NCBI RefSeq assembly: GCF_003385115.1
Contig: NZ_QUNI01000003.1
Coordinates: 248,001 to 312,000, forward strand
Direction of reading: 5' to 3'
DNA: 64,000 nucleotides
Source of the DNA: Flavobacterium aquicola
Lineage (GTDB): Bacteria > Bacteroidota > Bacteroidia > Flavobacteriales > Flavobacteriaceae
Position 1 is the first letter of the stretch. Every line of letters begins with the position of its first letter. This document shows, in pieces, positions 33,877 through 42,556 of this stretch. The notes under the pieces were generated by a model. It was not told the DNA's origin, did not search any database, and saw only the letters and a program-made list of their open reading frames with translations. The translations under genes and the position numbers were made by a program.

Positions 33877-33897
33877 TATCGTTAGAGTGATACAAAT
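33872..33897. promoter_or_regulatory. Palindromic operator between repressor and early genes
   Basis: ATTTGTATC (33872-33880) and GATACAAAT (33889-33897) are perfect inverted 9-mers with an 8-bp spacer. Each arm supplies the TTTG of one TAnnTTTG box, so a dimer bound here would cover both promoters. Expected binding site of the S24 repressor encoded next to it. Confidence 0.7.
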
Positions 33898-33922
33898 ATA
33901 GATATTTTTCAATACGAACAAA
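33893..33922 (-). promoter_or_regulatory. Early promoter for transposition genes
   Basis: On the - strand TTTG (33922-33919) and TATATTTG (33900-33893) are 18 nt apart, a good fit to the Bacteroidota consensus. The start would fall near 33887, inside the operator spacer, so repressor binding would block it. Confidence 0.7.
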
Positions 33923-33945
33923 CAAAAACATAGACTTATTTCAAT

Positions 33946-34821
33946 ATGAGTATAGAAAAAATTACACATAGACTATGCAAATACATGGAATTCAAAGGTT
34001 TGAATCCTAATAATGTTACTGTAGATGCGGGTCTATCTGTAGGCTTAATTGGTAAAGCAATTAAGAATTCGGCTGGTTTAAACTCTGATACTATAGAGAA
34101 AATTCTACATGCTTATATAGATATAAATCCTATTTGGTTTGTTTTGGGAGATGGCGAAATGCTAAAACCAAATGTAAAGGATATGTCACAGTCTGAAAAT
34201 GTCACAAAAACTGTCACATTTTCGGAAGAAACGAAAAGTAAAGAAAATGTATCACTTTCAGTAAATGAGGGACAATCGCCTCTTTACAGCAAGATGCCAA
34301 AAGTTGTTACTGTAGATACTAGCGGAAAAGACAATGTTGTTTTAGTTCCAGTTAAAGCAGCCGCTGGATATTTAGCAGGGTATGGCGATAACGAGTTTAT
34401 ACAAACGTTACCAACGTTTAGTTTGCCAAATATCCAAAACGGAACTTTTAGAATGTTTCAAGTTTCAGGACATTCGATGTATCCAACGTTATGTGATGGA
34501 TGTTATGTTGTTGGAGAATGGGTGGAGAACTGGATTAAAGATGTGAAAGATAACCGTATATATGTAGTTGTCAGCGATAAAGGTGTTCTAGTTAAACGTG
34601 TTTTAAATCGTTTAAAAAAATACGAAAACTTATATTTAAAGTCAGACAACAGAAAAGAACACCCGAATACAACTTTAGAACCTTCACAAATAAAAGAGAT
34701 TTGGGCGGTCAAAATGCATCTTTCCTTTGAGTTACCCGACCCGACTGTATTATATGATCGTGTGGGCGACTTAGAAGCGGAAATCGATCATATTAAATCC
34801 CTTATAAAGTCCAAAAATTAA
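33946..34821 (+). CDS. S24/LexA-type phage repressor
   Basis: 291 aa. The N-terminal domain (about residues 1-65, ITHRLCKYMEFKG..TVDAGLSVGLIGKAI) is a helix-turn-helix; the middle is a polar linker; the C-terminal domain is a serine peptidase of the CI/LexA group with Ser177 (SGHSMYPTL) and Lys217 (VLVKRVL). An Ala140-Gly141 pair 37 residues before the Ser is the candidate self-cleavage site, similar to LexA spacing. This would let DNA damage induce the prophage, unlike Mu, whose repressor is of another type. A C-terminal coiled-coil-like helix (LEAEIDHIKSLI) ends the protein. It is divergent from the early genes across the operator. Confidence 0.88.
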   Translation: MSIEKITHRLCKYMEFKGLNPNNVTVDAGLSVGLIGKAIKNSAGLNSDTIEKILHAYIDINPIWFVLGDGEMLKPNVKDMSQSENVTKTVTFSEETKSKENVSLSVNEGQSPLYSKMPKVVTVDTSGKDNVVLVPVKAAAGYLAGYGDNEFIQTLPTFSLPNIQNGTFRMFQVSGHSMYPTLCDGCYVVGEWVENWIKDVKDNRIYVVVSDKGVLVKRVLNRLKKYENLYLKSDNRKEHPNTTLEPSQIKEIWAVKMHLSFELPDPTVLYDRVGDLEAEIDHIKSLIKSKN

Positions 34822-34906
34822 ACCTTTTTTGGAATAAGTTTAATTTTCGAACCTTTTTATTAAAGAAGGATTAAACCTTTTTAAACCTTTTTTGGTTAGA
34901 ATGTCA
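34818..34906. repeat. Terminal repeat array at right (L-type) prophage end
   Basis: Four direct copies of (T)TAAACCTTTTT: 34818-34832, 34847-34860 (TCGAACC variant), 34871-34882 and 34881-34895. The first and last are identical over 15 bp (ending TTTGG). They overlap the repressor stop and lie at the phage edge, as the L1-L3 transposase sites of Mu do. The exact phage/host junction is not visible; somewhere between about 34895 and 34960. Confidence 0.55.
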
Positions 34907-35095
34907 ATGTTTATGGTGTATGTTTGGTTTAGCCCCTTATACTGTTTGCTGTAATTCGTGATAAGGTAATTTAAATATTTAAAGCAGATTTTTTTATTAA
35001 TTTTTGTAAAATACTTTAGGACAGATAGTAAAACTTAGTATTTCATCTGTTAGAATTTGAAATAAAGTATAGTTTGTATAATTAATTGCCCTTAA

Positions 35096-37642
35096 ATGAA
35101 ATCAATTTCAAATCAAATCTTAACCTATATTTCCATCTCTTTGTGTGTTGTTTTTATTGGACGCTATTTTTACGGTATCCATTTTAGAACACAATTTGAA
35201 ACAGAAAGATTAGAGCGAAATAGTATTCTCGTATGCGAACGTTTGGCTAGTTTTTCTGTAAGGCCGATTTTAAAGAATGATTATGCATCTATTCATTCTT
35301 ATATTAATATTGAAGCATTGGATGAGAACATTCGCTGCATAAAAATTTTGGATAAAAATAACCGCCTTTACGGTGGTGTGCTTCGTACAGATAATAAAGT
35401 CCGACCAATGCAGCATAATCAGCTGCTGGATTTGGATCAGGATTCAGTTGTCAGGCCAGTTTTGCACCAAGGTAAAATGATTGGAAAAGTAGTTCTTTAT
35501 CCAAATAGAAATCCTTTGGAACAATATATTAGAGAGTTAAGACTGCTCTTTTTTCTAGAATTAGGAATGTTTTTTTTAGTACTTGCTGTTATACAGTTTT
35601 TTATATTAAAAAAAGTAGTTATCAATCCGCTGATGTCTTTGAAGGATTGGGTATCATCCATTAATACTGATGAAAAAATTACTGAACCAAAATTATTTCA
35701 CAGTACTGAAATAGATATTGTTATCGATTCTATTTCCCAATTGGCAGATCGCATGACTTCTATGCTTAAGGAGAATATTAGTAAAAATAAGCAAATACAG
35801 GAAAAGGAATCACTAATTACAGCGATAGGAACTAATCTGACTGGAGGAATGATTTTTCGACTTACTACTCGTGATAATGGTTTAAGAAAGTTTACCTATT
35901 TAAGCGGTTCATTCCAGAAATTATATGGATTTTCGCCAGAAGAAGGGATTGCTGACCCTTTAATTATATTTGGCAGTGTGGTAAAAGAAGATATTCAGTT
36001 TTTATTGGATGCTGAAACAGCAGCCAAAACAAACCTGTCTACTTATAGATGTGAAGTCCGCATGATTAATCCCGATGGTACTATCCGAGTTTCCAGATTT
36101 GTCTCAACTCCAACACTTATGGAGGATGGTTCGATAAACTGGGACGGAATTGAACTTGATATTACTGATTTAAAAAAGGCTCAGGCCGATTTAAAGCAAA
36201 ATCAGTTCTTACTGGAAAGTATAACCGAAGGGCTGCCAGATAGTATTTTTGCAAAAGACCTTAACGGATGTTTCTTGTTTGTAAATTCTGCACTAGCAAA
36301 ACGGGTAAATAAAAAACCTGAGGATTTTTTAGGAAAAGATACTAATGTTCTTTTTTTACCTGATGAGGCAAATAAAACTTTGGAGAAAGATTTCGAGATA
36401 ATGAAATCTGGTAAGATTCAGACTTATGAAGAAGAAAAAACGACAGTGACAGGAAAAGCTGTCTATTTAACTACCAAAGGACCTATTATGGATGGGGAAG
36501 GTAATATTGTCGGGTTGTTTGGCATAGGCAGGGATATAACGCATCAAAAAAGAGAAGAGGAAGCTTTGAGAGTTTCGCAGGAAAAGTTTGAGTTTGCTTT
36601 TGATTCTAGTCCTAATGCAATTTTGATACAAGATGAAGAAACAGGAAAATATCTAGGAGTTAACGCTTCTGCCACAAATGTTTTTGGATATAGCAAAGAG
36701 GAATTTCTTGGTAAAACGCCTGTGGAACTGAATTTGTACAAAGATGTGTCTGTTCGTAAAGAAGTGATTGAAGCCTTGAAGAATGTCGATATTGAAGATA
36801 TGGAAATCATCGGCCGTCACAAATTGGGAATGGATTTGAATTTACTGCTTACAGTAGTACGGCGTTATATTGACAATAAGCCCTTTTTATATATTAATGT
36901 ACAAGATGTCACCGAACGTAGAAAGGTGGAATTGGAGCTGCAAAAATTAAATCTAGATAAAGACCGTTTTATATTTATTCTTGGGCATGATTTAAGAGGT
37001 CCGGTTAACTCAATCGTTGGTCTGCTGGATATTGTAAATAGTAATATCAGTAGTATGCCAATGGATGAAATCAGAGAAATACTGCTTTTAGTTTATCAAT
37101 CCACTACGAATACTTCTAGATTATTGGATGATGTATTATTATGGGCAACAGCAAAGTCCGGCAAAATGGAATTTAATCCCCAAAAAATTAATTTTACGAA
37201 AGACTGCCAGGATATAGTGGATTTACTTCAATTTACGGCAATTGCAAAAAATATTGAAATACAATTGCTTTGTGAGGATTCATTGGAGGTTTTTGCAGAT
37301 AAAAGCATGCTGGATACTATATTAAGAAACTTGATTTCGAACGCTATAAAATTCACTCATGTGGGAGGCAAAATCACGATATCTGGTAAAAAAAATCCAG
37401 ATGCAACGGTTATTTCCATTGCTGATGACGGAGTAGGAATTGCGTCCAAAGATATTAGCAGAATTTTTGACAAGGCACAGCTGTTCACTTCAATAGGAAC
37501 TAATGAGGAAAAAGGAACTGGTTTTGGTCTCAAACTATGTCAGGAATTTATTGGAAAACACGGTGGGGAAATTTGGGTTGAAAGTGAGGTAGGAATAGGG
37601 ACTACATTCCATTTTTCATTGCCAAATGGCAGAATAATATAA
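35096..37642 (+). CDS. PAS-domain sensor histidine kinase
   Basis: 848 aa. TM1 (about residues 8-26), a periplasmic sensor, TM2 (about 150-176) and a HAMP-like segment, then three PAS-type domains (about 245-360, 370-490, 495-615, each ending in a PAC-like turn such as VGLFGIGRDIT), HisKA with the phospho-acceptor His631 in LGHDLRGPVNSI, and HATPase with SNAIKF, DDGVGIAS and GTGFGLKLC. Autophosphorylation would feed a response regulator not encoded nearby. First host gene beyond the prophage; the prophage lies in its upstream region and may have replaced regulatory sequence. Confidence 0.9.
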   Translation: MKSISNQILTYISISLCVVFIGRYFYGIHFRTQFETERLERNSILVCERLASFSVRPILKNDYASIHSYINIEALDENIRCIKILDKNNRLYGGVLRTDNKVRPMQHNQLLDLDQDSVVRPVLHQGKMIGKVVLYPNRNPLEQYIRELRLLFFLELGMFFLVLAVIQFFILKKVVINPLMSLKDWVSSINTDEKITEPKLFHSTEIDIVIDSISQLADRMTSMLKENISKNKQIQEKESLITAIGTNLTGGMIFRLTTRDNGLRKFTYLSGSFQKLYGFSPEEGIADPLIIFGSVVKEDIQFLLDAETAAKTNLSTYRCEVRMINPDGTIRVSRFVSTPTLMEDGSINWDGIELDITDLKKAQADLKQNQFLLESITEGLPDSIFAKDLNGCFLFVNSALAKRVNKKPEDFLGKDTNVLFLPDEANKTLEKDFEIMKSGKIQTYEEEKTTVTGKAVYLTTKGPIMDGEGNIVGLFGIGRDITHQKREEEALRVSQEKFEFAFDSSPNAILIQDEETGKYLGVNASATNVFGYSKEEFLGKTPVELNLYKDVSVRKEVIEALKNVDIEDMEIIGRHKLGMDLNLLLTVVRRYIDNKPFLYINVQDVTERRKVELELQKLNLDKDRFIFILGHDLRGPVNSIVGLLDIVNSNISSMPMDEIREILLLVYQSTTNTSRLLDDVLLWATAKSGKMEFNPQKINFTKDCQDIVDLLQFTAIAKNIEIQLLCEDSLEVFADKSMLDTILRNLISNAIKFTHVGGKITISGKKNPDATVISIADDGVGIASKDISRIFDKAQLFTSIGTNEEKGTGFGLKLCQEFIGKHGGEIWVESEVGIGTTFHFSLPNGRII

Positions 37643-37663
37643 TTCTCAATTAATGAAAAATAT

Positions 37664-37700
37664 AACGCAAGGCTGACAAATTTTTTGTTAGCCTTGCGTT
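37664..37700 (+). terminator. Terminator after histidine kinase
   Basis: AACGCAAGGCT (37664-37674) pairs with AGCCTTGCGTT (37690-37700) and the stem continues with ACAAA/TTTGT. T-rich sequence follows on the + strand, and on the - strand the stem could serve the opposing small gene. Confidence 0.75.
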
Positions 37701-37711
37701 TAAATTTAAAA

Positions 37712-37891
37712 TCAATCTTTTTTATGCTGTTCGGTATGATTTTGATTTTTAAGAATCATATTCTCTCCAGTATTCATGCCGTTTGCCATTCCAATCATGA
37801 ATGCGGTAATAATCATCATGAGTTTTCTTTTTAGCCAATGATTTGGCTGTTTGGATTTCTCCAAATGTGTTTTGTTATTGTTTTTATACAT
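37712..37891 (-). CDS. Small single-TM hypothetical protein
   Basis: 59 aa: basic start (MYKNNNKTHLEKSKQPNHWL), one hydrophobic segment rich in Met (LMMIITAFMIGMANGMN) and a His/Asn tail. Not recognised. Lies 78 bp downstream of another small - strand gene. Its Met/His content might mean metal contact, which is only a guess. Confidence 0.5.
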   Translation of the reverse strand: MYKNNNKTHLEKSKQPNHWLKRKLMMIITAFMIGMANGMNTGENMILKNQNHTEQHKKD

Positions 37892-37969
37892 TTTGTAAAT
37901 GATAAATGATTATACATTTTTTATCATCGTTATGCGCTGAACCGCATAAATATGCTTAGAAAGGATTTT

Positions 37970-38341
37970 CTACGCTATGTATAAATTAGAAAAGTGATTG
38001 CTGGAAGTGATGACTTTGCTCAAAAAAGCAATTTGCGCTTTGGTTGCGCTTATGTTTTGATAAAGTGAATTTTGTAGTTTTAAAAGTATTCTGGTTTGAA
38101 TAGTGTAAACATCCTGAAGCTTGAAGTGTGCAAAAAGAATCGGTAATGCAATTCTTTCGGATGAACGTATTTGATGGAAAACGTATGATTTGGAATCTTT
38201 TTGACCAAATTCATTTCTACTCTTAAAATACGAAACCTGATAATACTCCGCAGAATTTGATTCAGAATGTAAAATACCGTCATTCACTATCAGACCAAAA
38301 GCCAGAAAGAGTGAAAGGAGATATTTTAAATACTTTGTCAA
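37970..38341 (-). CDS. Exported hypothetical protein
   Basis: 123 aa. An N-terminal hydrophobic segment (YLLSLFLAFGLIVNDGIL) looks like a signal peptide; the rest is polar with RSSERIALPILFAHFKLQDVYTIQ. No domain recognised. Probably one unit with the 37712-37891 gene. Confidence 0.5.
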   Translation of the reverse strand: MTKYLKYLLSLFLAFGLIVNDGILHSESNSAEYYQVSYFKSRNEFGQKDSKSYVFHQIRSSERIALPILFAHFKLQDVYTIQTRILLKLQNSLYQNISATKAQIAFLSKVITSSNHFSNLYIA

Positions 38342-38460
38342 TTTTTTAATTTGAGTGATTTGTTAAGCGAATATAGGAACAATTGTTTAGAATTCAATAA
38401 AAGCATTTTTTAGGATGAAGTTTTTATAACAGCATAACTATCTTTTGTCTGCTGAATCTG

Positions 38461-38580
38461 CGAGAGGGATAGGAATAAGCTACCGAAGTAGCATGGATAG
38501 CCCGACCGCATCCCGATAAAAGGGCGTGTACCCGCAAAGAGAATAGCCCTTTTATCGGGATGTGGTCTCGCCCACACGAT
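38461..38580. repeat. Flavobacterial intergenic hairpin repeat, copy 1
   Basis: CATCCCGATAAAAGGGC (38509-38525) pairs perfectly with GCCCTTTTATCGGGATG (38546-38562). The reverse complement shows the frame GGGCG...hairpin...GTCGGGCTATCC...CTATCCCTCTCGC, the same order of blocks as in the element at 50394-50575 but with a different stem. Fills most of the 415-bp space upstream of tig. Confidence 0.7.
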
Positions 38581-38689
38581 CTTTTGCGAACTGACGAAGT
38601 AAATGACTTGTATTTATTTGGTTATTTAGAATTGGATTTAAGCTCCTGATTTCTTGAAATAATCGGCTAAAATTCAAAATTTTAAAATA

Positions 38690-38721
38690 CTTGTTTGGGT
38701 TGCAAAAGTTTTGTAATTTTG
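38690..38721 (+). promoter_or_regulatory. Promoter of tig
   Basis: TAATTTTG (38714-38721) fits TAnnTTTG; CTTG at 38690-38693 lies 20 nt upstream, and TTTG at 38694-38697 lies 16 nt upstream. A start near 38727 gives a leader of about 30 nt. Confidence 0.6.
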
Positions 38722-38755
38722 CGACCCAATTTTATAATGTAAATTAAAGAAGAAG

Positions 38756-40081
38756 ATGGATATCAAAAGAGTAGCAATAGACGCTGTGAATGAAACGATT
38801 GTGATGACAGTTGTTCACATGGATTACAAAGGACAAGTAGCGAAAAGAATAAACGAAAAAATGCCTTTGGCGACTGTAAAAGGTTTTAGAAAAGGACAAG
38901 TACCAAAAGACCTTGTTGAAAAACAATACGGTAAAGCTATCAAGAAGGAAGAAGTTAAGAAAGTAGTGGATTTGGCTTTGGAGCGTTTTGTACAGTCTGA
39001 AAGATTGAACCTTTTGGGAACTCCTCTTGCTAAAGAAAATGAAGAATTGGATTGGGATGCTGAAGAATTAGTTTTCGAATATGAAATCGGTTTAGTTCCT
39101 TCTTTTGAGTTGGATCTTGAAGCTAAAAATGATATCGTAAAATATGTTGTTACTGCTGATGATAAATTAATTGACGGACAAGTAACACGTATCCAAAAAC
39201 AATTTGGTGTAGCAAATCCAGTTGAAAAAGTTACTGCTGATGCTGATATCGCTGGAACTTTTGTAAATGCAGAAAACGGAATTGATAACCAAACAACTTT
39301 CTCTTTAGACGTATTTAAAGATAAAGCTACTGCTGATTTGTTCATTGGAAAAGAAGTTGGAGATGTGGTTACTGTAAATACAAAAGGTTTGTTCCAAGAC
39401 GATCACCAATTGATGGATTACCTAAAAGTTGGTCACGATAATGTACATGATTTAGCAATTGATGTTGAATTCACTATCAGTGCTATCAATGTTTCTGAGC
39501 CAGCTGAATTGAACCAAGAATTGTTCGACAAATTATTCGGAGAAGGAAATGTAGCTTCTTTGGAAGATTTGAAAGCAAAAATCAAAGAAGATGCTGAAGC
39601 ACAATTTGCTCAGCAAGCAGACCAAAAATTATTGGCTGACGTTCAAAACTTTTTAGTTGAAAATACTAAATTCGATTTGCCATCTGAATTCTTAATCAAA
39701 TGGTTGCAGACTGTTGGAGAAAAACAATTAACTCCAGAAGAAGCAATTGTAGAATACGCTAGATCTGAAAGAGGTTTACGTTTCCAATTGATCGAAGGAA
39801 AAGCAATGGCTACAAGCGATATCAAAATTAATTTTGAAGATTTGAAAGCATTTACAACCAATGCAATCAAACAACAAATGGCTCAATTTGGACAAACAAA
39901 CCCAACTGACGAAGAAGTTCAAGGAATTGTGGCTAGAGTATTGTCTAATCAAGAAGAAGTAAAAAGAATTTCTGATCAAGTAGTTGCTGCTAAATTATTG
40001 GATTTATTCAAAGAAAAAGCAAACCCAACTACTAAAGAAGTGACTTACGAAGAATTTATCGCTGCGTCTTACGGAGAATAA
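38756..40081 (+). CDS. tig: Trigger factor
   Basis: 441 aa. Ribosome-bound chaperone that meets nascent chains. The ribosome-binding loop is VKGFRKGQVPKDLV (residues about 41-54, family GFRxGxxP). The peptidyl-prolyl isomerase-like middle domain is shortened and degenerate, as usual in Bacteroidota. The C-terminal helical domain ends FKEKANPTTKEVTYEEF. Upstream of clpP and clpX, the widely conserved order. Confidence 0.95.
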   Translation: MDIKRVAIDAVNETIVMTVVHMDYKGQVAKRINEKMPLATVKGFRKGQVPKDLVEKQYGKAIKKEEVKKVVDLALERFVQSERLNLLGTPLAKENEELDWDAEELVFEYEIGLVPSFELDLEAKNDIVKYVVTADDKLIDGQVTRIQKQFGVANPVEKVTADADIAGTFVNAENGIDNQTTFSLDVFKDKATADLFIGKEVGDVVTVNTKGLFQDDHQLMDYLKVGHDNVHDLAIDVEFTISAINVSEPAELNQELFDKLFGEGNVASLEDLKAKIKEDAEAQFAQQADQKLLADVQNFLVENTKFDLPSEFLIKWLQTVGEKQLTPEEAIVEYARSERGLRFQLIEGKAMATSDIKINFEDLKAFTTNAIKQQMAQFGQTNPTDEEVQGIVARVLSNQEEVKRISDQVVAAKLLDLFKEKANPTTKEVTYEEFIAASYGE

Positions 40082-40192
40082 ATTTTAGTATTTAAAGACA
40101 AAAGTTTAAAAGCCGAATGTTATAATAACGAAAAGCTTTTTAAATTTTATGCCTTTATTACTGATATTAAATTATTAAAAAGGTTTATATTT

Positions 40193-40229
40193 GAGCGTCA
40201 GGAAATTTTTTTTTGACGCTCTTTTGTTT
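40193..40229 (+). terminator. Terminator after tig
   Basis: GAGCGTCA (40193-40200) pairs with TGACGCTC (40214-40221), followed by TTTTGTTTT on the + strand. It separates tig from clpP. A TATATTTG box (40186-40193) overlaps its left arm but lacks a -33 partner. Confidence 0.75.
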
Positions 40230-40249
40230 TAATTGGCCTGAATTGTTTT

Positions 40250-40405
40250 CAGGAGCTATTCCAGCTATTCGTTACAAGTTTTTTCATGGCTTCCTTTTTT
40301 TGTAAGGAAAAAAAAGAGCTTCCGCTGGTCGCTTTTTTTTACCAACAAAAAATAGTCAGCCATTTCAAAAACTTTTCACTGCTATCTGGGCTAAAAAAGT
40401 AGACA
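40250..40405. repeat. Flavobacterial intergenic repeat (GGAGCTATTCC type)
   Basis: Blocks AGGAGCTATTCCAGCTATTCG, then complementary stretches CTTCCTTTTTTTGTAAGGAA, then CTTCCGCTGGTCGC and CACTGCTATCTGGGCTAAAA. I recognise the order as a repeat common between flavobacterial genes. It occupies the tig-clpP space; the remaining 80 bp before clpP show no clear feature. Confidence 0.55.
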
Positions 40406-40488
40406 TATTGACATTCCAGTAAATAAGGTATGGTCTTTGTATACTTCTTTCAAACTTTTAAACTTTAAACCTTAAACTATTTTATAAT

Positions 40489-41163
40489 ATGGACTACGGA
40501 AAAGAATTCAAAAAATTTGCGATTAAAGGTCAAGGAGTAAATGCAATGTACTATGATAAAATAGTATCGGCAATGAATCCAAAAGGTATGACTCCCTATA
40601 TAATTGAAGAGCGTCAGCTGAATATTTCTCAATTGGATGTTTTTTCAAGACTGATGATGGACAGAATTATTTTCCTTGGCACAGGAATTGATGATCAGAT
40701 TGCAAATATCGTTCAGGCACAATTATTGTTCTTGGAAAGTGCAGATGCATCAAAGGATATTCAGATTTATTTGAATTCACCAGGTGGAAGCGTTTACGCT
40801 GGTTTGGGAATTTATGATACGATGCAGTACATCAAACCAGATGTTGCTACAATCTGTACAGGAATGGCAGCTTCTATGGGAGCAGTTCTTTTGTGTGCAG
40901 GTGCAGCAGGAAAACGTTCGGCTTTGCCACATTCAAGAGTAATGATTCACCAGCCGTCAGGAGGAGCACAAGGAGTTGCTACTGATATGGAAATCAACTT
41001 ACGGGAAATGTTGAAACTGAAAGATGAGTTATATCATATCATTTCTCAGCATTCAGGACAGACTTTTGAAAGAGTGCACAAAGACAGCGAGCGTGATTAC
41101 TGGATGATCGCTGATGAAGCCAAAGAATACGGAATGATTGATGAGGTTTTAAGAAGAGGATAA
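40489..41163 (+). CDS. clpP: ATP-dependent Clp protease proteolytic subunit
   Basis: 224 aa. Serine protease of the ClpXP complex. GMAASMGAVLLCAG holds the catalytic Ser, SRVMIHQPSGG the His, and KDSERDYWMIADEAKEYGMID the Asp region. A propeptide-like N-terminal stretch precedes MTPYIIEERQ. Located between tig and clpX. Confidence 0.96.
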   Translation: MDYGKEFKKFAIKGQGVNAMYYDKIVSAMNPKGMTPYIIEERQLNISQLDVFSRLMMDRIIFLGTGIDDQIANIVQAQLLFLESADASKDIQIYLNSPGGSVYAGLGIYDTMQYIKPDVATICTGMAASMGAVLLCAGAAGKRSALPHSRVMIHQPSGGAQGVATDMEINLREMLKLKDELYHIISQHSGQTFERVHKDSERDYWMIADEAKEYGMIDEVLRRG

Positions 41164-41165
41164 AT

Positions 41166-41235
41166 AGTTATTGGTTGTCAGTTGATAGTTGTTGGATTTT
41201 AACCATCAACTATCAACCATCAACTATCAACCAAA
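41166..41235. repeat. Inverted/direct repeat in clpP-clpX spacer
   Basis: TTGATAGTTGTTGG (41183-41196) is complementary to the two tandem copies of CCATCAACTATCAA that end at 41231. The stem loop lies just before the clpX start and could influence the ratio of clpP to clpX expression. Confidence 0.5.
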
Positions 41236-41241
41236 AAGAGA

Positions 41242-42474
41242 ATGGCAAAACAAGTATTACAATGTTCTTTCTGCGGAAGGAAAAAACCGGAAACCAATTT
41301 ATTGATCGCTGGAATCGATGCGCACATTTGTGATAAATGTATCGAACAAGCGCACGGAATTGTTCTGGAAGAATTAAAAACAAACAGAGGTTCGAAACTC
41401 GTTGGTGATTTAATTTTAAAGAAACCAAAAGAAATTAGAGCTTTTCTGGATCAATATGTAATTGGACAGGAGCAAACCAAGAAAGTGATGTCGGTTGCGG
41501 TTTACAATCACTACAAGCGTTTGATGCAGCAGCAATTGGACGATGAGGTAGAGATTGAAAAAAGCAATATCATCATGGTAGGGCAGACTGGTACAGGAAA
41601 AACATTGGTAGCAAAAACAATTGCCAAAATGCTGGATGTGCCTCTTGCTATCGTTGATGCAACGGTTCTTACCGAAGCTGGTTATGTAGGAGAAGATGTT
41701 GAAAGTATTTTGACTCGTCTTTTACAAGCTGCCGATTATGATGTTACCAAAGCTGAAAGAGGAATTGTTTTTATTGACGAAATTGATAAAATTGCCCGTA
41801 AAAGTGACAACCCTTCAATCACTCGTGATGTTTCTGGAGAAGGAGTACAGCAGGCTTTATTGAAATTATTGGAAGGAACAGTGGTTAATGTACCGCCAAA
41901 AGGTGGACGTAAACACCCAGATCAAAAATTTGTTGAGGTAAATACGCAGAACATTTTGTTTATTGCCGGTGGTGCTTTTGATGGAGTAGAACGTATCATT
42001 TCAAAACGTTTGAACCGTCAGGCAGTAGGGTATTCGACTTCCAAAAATGTGGATAATATCGATAAAGACAATTTACTGCAATACATTATCCCAAAAGATA
42101 TCAAAGATTTTGGATTGATTCCTGAAATCATTGGACGTTTGCCAGTTTTGACACATATGGATCCTTTGGACAGAGAAACGTTACGTGCGATTTTGACGCA
42201 GCCAAAAAATGCTTTGATCAAGCAATATCAAAAGTTATTTTTGATGGACGAAGTTGATTTCACTATTACTGACGAAGCTTTGGATTTTATTGTTGAAAAA
42301 GCATTGGAGTACAAGTTAGGTGCCCGCGGATTGCGCTCATTATGCGAAGCAATTTTAACTGACGCTATGTATGAATTACCAAGCTCAGATGATAAATTGC
42401 TGACAATCGATAAAGAGTATGCTGAACATACATTAAACAAAAATTTACTGAAGAGAATGGAAATTGCTTCGTAA
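41242..42474 (+). CDS. clpX: ATP-dependent Clp protease ATP-binding subunit ClpX
   Basis: 410 aa. N-terminal zinc-binding domain with four Cys (CSFCGRK...HICDKC), Walker A GQTGTGKT, Walker [11 protein letters not shown], the sensor/Arg-finger region, and a C-terminal small domain ([18 protein letters not shown]). Unfolds substrates and feeds them to ClpP. Confidence 0.96.
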   Translation: MAKQVLQCSFCGRKKPETNLLIAGIDAHICDKCIEQAHGIVLEELKTNRGSKLVGDLILKKPKEIRAFLDQYVIGQEQTKKVMSVAVYNHYKRLMQQQLDDEVEIEKSNIIMVGQTGTGKTLVAKTIAKMLDVPLAIVDATVLTEAGYVGEDVESILTRLLQAADYDVTKAERGIVFIDEIDKIARKSDNPSITRDVSGEGVQQALLKLLEGTVVNVPPKGGRKHPDQKFVEVNTQNILFIAGGAFDGVERIISKRLNRQAVGYSTSKNVDNIDKDNLLQYIIPKDIKDFGLIPEIIGRLPVLTHMDPLDRETLRAILTQPKNALIKQYQKLFLMDEVDFTITDEALDFIVEKALEYKLGARGLRSLCEAILTDAMYELPSSDDKLLTIDKEYAEHTLNKNLLKRMEIAS

Positions 42475-42496
42475 ATTCTAATAATAAAAAATACTA

Positions 42497-42527
42497 AAAC
42501 CTGCTTTGTTAATAGAGCAGGTTTTTT
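42497..42527 (+). terminator. Terminator after clpX
   Basis: AAACCTGCT (42497-42505) pairs with AGCAGGTTT (42516-42524), with seven Ts at 42522-42528. Ends the clp region just before cutC. Confidence 0.85.
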
Positions 42528-42556
42528 TGTACTTTGTTCTGAAATAATTGTTATAA

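Noticed and set aside
38080..38283. 67-aa - strand frame within the exported hypothetical gene
   Set aside because: Overlaps the 37970-38341 frame completely and lacks a plausible signal or composition.
40186..40193. TATATTTG box as a clpP promoter
   Set aside because: No -33 partner, and a terminator overlaps it directly; a start here would produce a transcript that ends within 35 nt.
41166..41235. CRISPR-like short repeats before clpX
   Set aside because: Only two tandem copies and an inverted one, no spacers and no cas genes.
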